Both the position numbers and the translations under genes were made by a program. The notes beneath the pieces were generated by a model. That model saw nothing but the letters and a program-made list of their open reading frames with translations, made no database searches and was not told the DNA's origin. Shown here one piece after another: positions 59,814-64,000 of a DNA stretch of 64,000 nt (position 1 is its first letter; every line of letters starts with the position of its first letter). The stretch comes from JADGNF01 sp964582085. GTDB taxonomy: Archaea; Thermoproteota; Bathyarchaeia; Bathyarchaeales; Bathycorpusculaceae. The stretch is taken from NCBI GenBank assembly GCA_964582085.1, contig CAZOPV010000005.1:124001-188000 (forward strand). The letters run 5' to 3'.

Positions 59814-59981
59814 ACATAACATTCACAAGTCAACTTTTTATCTTGGATTGAACATATTTTCTGCAAAAGTTATTTTTAAACTTTAAACCAGTAAAAAGAT
59901 GCATTGGTAAACTGAATTTAAATCTACTTCGTTATCGATGTAAACGCTCGGGCAAAATCAAGAGCTATCGAATCAAGGTTT

Positions 59982-60024
59982 GCTGGGGCGCTGGCGGAAG
60001 GAGAGAATTTCGGAGAGAGAAAAA
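59982..60024 (+). repeat. Dispersed repeat, copy 2
   Basis: Second copy of the element at 42694-42734, with one extra base after GCTGGGG and two changes after the 21-nt core. Similarity may continue weakly to a GCTACC about 15-20 nt further on in both copies. It lies in the 305-nt gap between hoxE and a hypothetical gene; the rest of this gap shows only the hoxE promoter. Confidence 0.6.
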
Positions 60025-60039
60025 TGAAAACCTTTGCTG

Positions 60040-60414
60040 CTACCACTTATAAGTTAAACCGCCAGAGCCCATACAGCCCCATCTTTTACTCAACCAATTT
60101 GACCAAGGAAACACGGTTGGTTTAGCTCTACGTGTTCTTGCGAAAGGCGTCTGCTTTAACTTGGGTTTATACTGCAGGATAGAAACGGTGTAGTCGTCGA
60201 TATTGGATTTGCCGTTGGGCAGCCAAACTTCAAGAGTGCCGTTTTGGAATAATTGTTGAAGGCTTTGTGTCTCCTCCTCTGCCGCTAACGGTTGAAGCAC
60301 AGTTTTGCCTTCTTCCTCGTAGACAAGCATCGTAACACATTTAGTTTTCAGCCTAGAGGTGTCTCTGCTTGCATTTGCAAGTTTTTGCTTCTGTCGTCGG
60401 TCAGGGGCAGCCAT
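60040..60414 (-). CDS. Hypothetical protein
   Basis: Not recognised. It is 124 residues. The basic start RRQKQKLANASRDTSRLKTK is followed by a strand-like region (CVTMLVYEEEGKTVLQPLA), an acidic-Gln stretch and LEVWLPNGKSNIDDYTVSILQYKP; the last 35 residues are basic and Trp-rich and may be non-native. GAGG lies 8 nt before the ATG, which supports translation. The stop falls next to the dispersed repeat, which may have altered its C-terminus. Confidence 0.4.
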   Translation of the reverse strand: MAAPDRRQKQKLANASRDTSRLKTKCVTMLVYEEEGKTVLQPLAAEEETQSLQQLFQNGTLEVWLPNGKSNIDDYTVSILQYKPKLKQTPFARTRRAKPTVFPWSNWLSKRWGCMGSGGLTYKW

Positions 60415-60595
60415 CTTCTATTCCTCAGCCAAGGTTATCTTTTCATTTTTCGGATAAAACAGTTTTTGTCAATATTTCTTGTCACAAGGAAATTGTACTC
60501 ATCAACGATTGTTAACTAAGCCACCGATGTCAAAACTGCTTGCTTCACAGATAAATTCTAATCCACCAAAGTGTACTTCTGAATAGTGGCTTGGG

Positions 60596-61915
60596 ATGTC
60601 TAGCTCAGAAGAAGAAATCTATTCGCTTATGTTCAGTTCATTAAAGCATCCAGCCCGCCGTAAAATATTAAGGATGCTTTCAGAAAAAACTATGACATTT
60701 TCTCAGATACTTGAGGAACTTGAAATCCCAAGTTCTCACTTGACGTATCACCTTGAAAACCTTGGAGATTTGATAGTCAAAGACACAGATGGAAAGTACA
60801 AGTTGTCTAGTTTTGGCAGGGCATCCGTCTCCATCATGAAAGGAGCTGAAGAAGCACCCAATGTCAACCCTAAACGTTTTTCCGCGTTACCTTTAAGGTG
60901 GAAAACCCTATACGCAACGCTTCTCTTATGCATAGTCCTCTTATCTACAATAACGTTTGTGCAGTACACCTCTCTCAGTCAGTTATCAACAAACTATGAC
61001 CAGCTAAAAGTGGAGTTTGACAGAATTCAAACACAAAACCAGCAGTTGCTTTCATGGAGCACCTCCGCAAACAAAGCTATGGCGGTTATCCGAGATGTGA
61101 TACAACTCGATGTTTCAAAATATCAAACAAAACTCGATGCTAACACAGTTGAAGACCGCATGGACATGGGTGGTGTAATAGAAGAAGTTATTAGGTACTC
61201 GTTTGAAAACGCGGCAAGCAGAATAGAGTTAACCTTGAGATTTAGAAATAACCATTTTTCTCTTTTCCGTTTGAACCAGCTTGAAGGATTGCCCAATTAT
61301 CCACCAGTCTACACTAAAACTCAGCCTAGAAATGTTCTCCAAGCATCAGCAGAACTTCTTGAAAGATACAACTTGGTGATGGGGGAACCGTACCTTGAAG
61401 AGATGTGTCAACTTCTAAAATCCGCAAACGAAACTACAGTGGATCAGACCTTGGGAAATACGAGGTTGCGGATGTCGGTGGTAGGAGGTAACGCAGAAAT
61501 CTGGTTGTTTTACACTGCAAACGGAACAGACTTCGCTTCTAAACGGTTACACATAGTCTATCAGAATTACATACTGACAGAGCTAAGTGATGACTGGAAT
61601 CTCTATAAGATAGGCACTACCGAAGTCAACATTTCTAGCGAGCAAGCAATTCAAATTGCTAAAAACGCCGCCAGCAGTTACAGTTGGACCGTGGAAGGCC
61701 AGAGAGTTTCAGATTTTGAGATTTTAGACTCACCTGTCTCAGCAGATTTTTATCCACACCCTAGGTCGGAGTATTTGACTCTGGTGCCTTACTGGTACGT
61801 CACTTTACACTTGGATAAGACGTATCCTGGTGGAGTCAACGTTATAGCAGTTGGAATCTGGGCGGATACAGGAGAAGTGGCTAATATTCAAGCACTAGGA
61901 GACCATACACCTTAA
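60596..61915 (+). CDS. Membrane-tethered winged-helix protein with PepSY-like outer domain
   Basis: 439 residues. An ArsR-like winged helix occupies about residues 1-85 (HPARRKILRMLSEKTMTFSQ, then ELEIPSSHLTYHLENL as recognition helix). One membrane segment follows at about 100-122. Next come a short coiled coil (LSTNYDQLKVEFDRIQTQNQ) and a large domain that would lie outside the cell; its end (SEQAIQIAKNAASSYSW, then VPYWYVTLHL and VGIWADTGEV) resembles PepSY. It may sense an outside signal and act on DNA directly. No partner gene is adjacent. ATG 60596. Confidence 0.72.
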   Translation: MSSSEEEIYSLMFSSLKHPARRKILRMLSEKTMTFSQILEELEIPSSHLTYHLENLGDLIVKDTDGKYKLSSFGRASVSIMKGAEEAPNVNPKRFSALPLRWKTLYATLLLCIVLLSTITFVQYTSLSQLSTNYDQLKVEFDRIQTQNQQLLSWSTSANKAMAVIRDVIQLDVSKYQTKLDANTVEDRMDMGGVIEEVIRYSFENAASRIELTLRFRNNHFSLFRLNQLEGLPNYPPVYTKTQPRNVLQASAELLERYNLVMGEPYLEEMCQLLKSANETTVDQTLGNTRLRMSVVGGNAEIWLFYTANGTDFASKRLHIVYQNYILTELSDDWNLYKIGTTEVNISSEQAIQIAKNAASSYSWTVEGQRVSDFEILDSPVSADFYPHPRSEYLTLVPYWYVTLHLDKTYPGGVNVIAVGIWADTGEVANIQALGDHTP

Positions 61916-61932
61916 ACAGCACTAGAAAATTT

Positions 61933-62020
61933 TGGTGCGGAGGGTGGGATTTGAACCCACGAACCCCTGCGGGATAGGAGCCTCAGTCCTACGCCTTTGG
62001 CCATGCTGGGCGACCTCCGC
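61933..62020 (-). tRNA. tRNA-Leu (anticodon GAG), CCA encoded
   Basis: Acceptor GCGGAGG pairs with CCTCCGC. The anticodon arm is TAGGA-CTGAGGC-TCCTA, giving GAG for leucine codons CUC and CUU. A long variable arm, as expected for class II leucine tRNA, lies between TCCC and the T-arm GTGGG-TTCAAAT-CCCAC. The discriminator is A and CCA follows in the gene, unlike the tRNA-Asp of this window. No intron seen. Confidence 0.93.
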
Positions 62021-62223
62021 TTATACTTGGGTCTAAGCCGTATATGTGGCAGATAATAGAATCAGGTATCTTATTAAAAGGCTTTACTTCGCGTGGTACC
62101 GTTTGCAAATATTATAAATGGGCTCACGTTTAATGTTAGCTGAAGTTGGTCAATTTGTTAAAGGAGATCGCTAAGTTTTATAAGACAGCAAAACATAACA
62201 CCGTTATCAACGGTGAATAGAAC

Positions 62224-63144
62224 ATGAAAAAAATCTACAACAACGTCACCGAAACTATAGGTAAAACCCCCCTCATACGCCTAAACAAACTCACAGAAGG
62301 CTTAAACTGCACCATCATCGCCAAAACGGAATCTCGTAACCCCGGGGGCAGCGTAAAAGACCGAATATGCCTCAGCATGATTAGCGAAGCTGAAAAAAGA
62401 GGACTACTAAAACCTGACGGCGTTATCATAGAGCCAACTAGCGGTAACACAGGCATAGGTTTAGCCATGATCGCAGCCGTCAAAGGCTATCGACTGATAC
62501 TTACCATGCCCGAAACCATGAGCGTTGAACGCCGCAACTTGCTCAAAGCCTACGGCGCTGAACTGGTTCTCACATCTGGTTCTGAAGGCATGAGCGGAGC
62601 AGTAAAAAAAGCTGAAGAACTTGCCGCAAAGACACCAAACGCCTTTGTTCCACAGCAATTTAGGAATTTTGCAAATCCAAAAATTCACCGCGAAACTACC
62701 GGTCCAGAGATCTGGAATGATACGGAAGGCGAAGTTGACATTTTAGTTGCAGGTGTGGGCACCGGCGGCACAATAACTGGTGTATCCCAATACATTAAAC
62801 CTCTTAAACCGCAGTTTAAAGCCATAGCCGTCGAGCCTGAAGCATCTCCTGTGCTTAGCGGCGGCGCCAGAGGTCCACATAAAATCCAGGGAATTGGCGC
62901 AGGCTTTATACCTGAAGTTTTGAAGCTGGAATTGATCGATGAAATTGTTAAAGTAAAAGACGAAGATGCACTACAAACTGCACGGCTACTTGCCAAAAAA
63001 GAAGGATTGCTTGTGGGTATATCCTCAGGCGCCGCAACATGGGCGGCACTGGAAATCGCCAAAAGACCCGAAACAACAAACAAACTTATCGTGGTCATCC
63101 TACCCGACACTGGAGAAAGATACCTCAGCACTACATTATTCTAA
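62224..63144 (+). CDS. cysK: Cysteine synthase (O-acetylserine sulfhydrylase)
   Basis: PLP enzyme making cysteine from O-acetylserine and sulfide. 306 residues. The Schiff-base Lys lies in NPGGSVKDRI. The substrate loop is PTSGNTGIGLAM and the phosphate cup GVGTGGTITGVSQYI. The C-terminus VILPDTGERYLSTTLF is typical. ATG start; a TTTTATAAG (about 62175) could be the promoter. It is followed after 99 nt by cysE, so the pair gives the two-step serine-to-cysteine route. Confidence 0.95.
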   Translation: MKKIYNNVTETIGKTPLIRLNKLTEGLNCTIIAKTESRNPGGSVKDRICLSMISEAEKRGLLKPDGVIIEPTSGNTGIGLAMIAAVKGYRLILTMPETMSVERRNLLKAYGAELVLTSGSEGMSGAVKKAEELAAKTPNAFVPQQFRNFANPKIHRETTGPEIWNDTEGEVDILVAGVGTGGTITGVSQYIKPLKPQFKAIAVEPEASPVLSGGARGPHKIQGIGAGFIPEVLKLELIDEIVKVKDEDALQTARLLAKKEGLLVGISSGAATWAALEIAKRPETTNKLIVVILPDTGERYLSTTLF

Positions 63145-63243
63145 CCACCTACTTAAACAGCAACTTTCGGCGTGAGCAACTCACAGAAAAAGTCGCTTCT
63201 CTTATATCCTTCTTTAATCAATTAAAGAAGAAGGGACATCAGG

Positions 63244-64000
63244 ATGACGGAAAAGTCGGCTAAACCCCAAAAAAAGGCAAAAAAAGCAACAAAAAAGGAA
63301 GCAGAAGTTTACGCGTGGAACCCAGAAAAAATGCTAAATGCCCTTCTCTCAGGAGAGGAGAAGTTAGAAGACAACTGGGTGGAAAAAGGTTTACCTGAAC
63401 TTGTGGATAACATAATCAAAAACTACCAAGACTTCGGCGGTATGGATCACTTGGAAGGAAAAGACCTCCCTTCCAAGAAGGTTGTGATAGAAGTTCTTGA
63501 AGACCTGTTAACAGTAGTTTTCCCGGGATATTTAGGCAAAACCGAAATCACCAAGTCCAACATGAAATATGTTTTAGGCAACATGTTAACTTCCATATAT
63601 GTCAGGCTTTCAGCCGAAGTGGAAAAAAGTCTCAAGCATATATGCCGCAAAGTCAAAGAGTGCCCACAAGATGTATGCCACAAAAGAGCGCAAGTCATCG
63701 TAAAAGAATTACTAGAAAGAATACCAAAAATAAGAGAACTTCTTAGTGGAGATATACAGGCTGCCTACGACGGGGATCCTGCAGCCATGAGTAATGAAGA
63801 AGTCATACTCAGCTATCCTTGCGTCTTGGCAATAACCACCTACAGAATAGCCCACGAACTTTACCTGCGAGGAGTCCCTCTGATTCCAAGAATCATGAGT
63901 GAGCATGTCCACTCGTTAACAGGTATAGACATTCATCCGGGAGCTAAGATCGGCAAAAACTTCTTCATAGACCACGGCACAGGTGTCGTTATAGGAGAAA
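63244..64000 (+). CDS. cysE: Serine O-acetyltransferase (3' end beyond window)
   Basis: Makes O-acetylserine for CysK. The window shows the first 252 residues. A lysine-rich N-terminus leads into a helical domain, and the left-handed beta-helix begins at GIDIHPGAKIGKNFFIDHG, where the conserved DxH (IDHG) acts in catalysis. The chain is cut by the window at TGVVIGE. The N-terminal part is longer than in small bacterial CysE and resembles the larger form. ATG 63244 is chosen, with weak AGG before it. Confidence 0.92.
   Translation, partial: MTEKSAKPQKKAKKATKKEAEVYAWNPEKMLNALLSGEEKLEDNWVEKGLPELVDNIIKNYQDFGGMDHLEGKDLPSKKVVIEVLEDLLTVVFPGYLGKTEITKSNMKYVLGNMLTSIYVRLSAEVEKSLKHICRKVKECPQDVCHKRAQVIVKELLERIPKIRELLSGDIQAAYDGDPAAMSNEEVILSYPCVLAITTYRIAHELYLRGVPLIPRIMSEHVHSLTGIDIHPGAKIGKNFFIDHGTGVVIGE

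Noticed and set aside
1..64000. CRISPR arrays, rRNA genes, intact transposases
   Set aside because: Looked for and not seen; no regular spaced repeats and no transposase-like frames beyond the integrase remnant.

Overview
The window looks like a chromosomal segment of an anaerobic, probably acetogenic archaeon. The best guess is a member of the Bathyarchaeia, but that is inference from gene content and not a phylogeny. Archaeal markers include a five-subunit acetyl-CoA decarbonylase/synthase (ACDS) operon, NucS and NreA repair proteins with PCNA-binding-like tails, LysW-dependent amino-acid synthesis, F420 ligase CofE, two deoxyhypusine synthase homologues, an archaeal-type phosphoglycerate mutase, and TATA boxes of archaeal type. 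No rRNA, CRISPR array or intact mobile element was seen. Two tRNAs, Asp(GTC) and Leu(GAG), lie on the minus strand.

Layout. 1-4.9 kb: membrane pyrophosphatase (cut by the window edge), NucS, soluble pyrophosphatase, NreA. 5.0-5.7 kb: decayed integrase remains beside tRNA-Asp. 5.7-15.4 kb: a long minus-strand operon argG-argH-carA-carB-apgM-membrane protein-flavin protein. 15.5-20.9 kb: plus-strand ACT regulator-thrB-thrC-hom-lysC operon for threonine. 20.9-27.3 kb: lysK-lysJ-lysZ-lysY-lysX-lysW with a divergent Lrp-type regulator. 28.8-38.4 kb: the carbonyl branch of the Wood-Ljungdahl pathway (cooC-cooC-cdhA-cdhB-cdhC-cdhD-cdhE), a CooT-like nickel protein and a ferredoxin. 38.6-42.3 kb: a split RLAN/RimK-like ligase pair and two tail-to-tail deoxyhypusine synthase paralogues. 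42.8-50.3 kb: argS, an HDAC-like hydrolase, a polyferredoxin, a GCS2-type ligase, a cysteine-cluster protein, an Lrp regulator, an SCP2 protein and cofE. 50.5-59.7 kb: an ADP-forming acyl-CoA synthetase fused to a GNAT domain, then a minus-strand hoxEFUYH-type hydrogenase followed by an FrhB-like subunit and a MetF-like reductase. 60-64 kb: a hypothetical gene, a membrane-tethered winged-helix protein, tRNA-Leu, cysK and cysE.

Taken together, the energy genes fit H2-driven acetogenesis. The Hox-type hydrogenase would supply electrons, the MetF-like protein could act in the methyl branch, CdhABCDE would make acetyl-CoA, and the ACD-type enzyme could yield ATP and acetate. This assembly into one pathway is inference.

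The most unusual signal is at gene starts. argG and argH, adjacent in one operon, have no ATG, GTG or TTG that would include their conserved N-termini; ATC and ACG sit where the start should be. A GCS2 gene shows ACG (or a 1-nt frame loss), hoxF has a CTG after the best Shine-Dalgarno, and a ferredoxin gene has an ideal ATG thrown out of frame by a run of nine A. Other points of interest are the hydrogenase-FrhB-MetF linkage, the split RLAN/ATP-grasp pair beside deoxyhypusine synthase, a 13-of-14 inverted repeat around the cooC promoter, and a 41-43 bp dispersed repeat.
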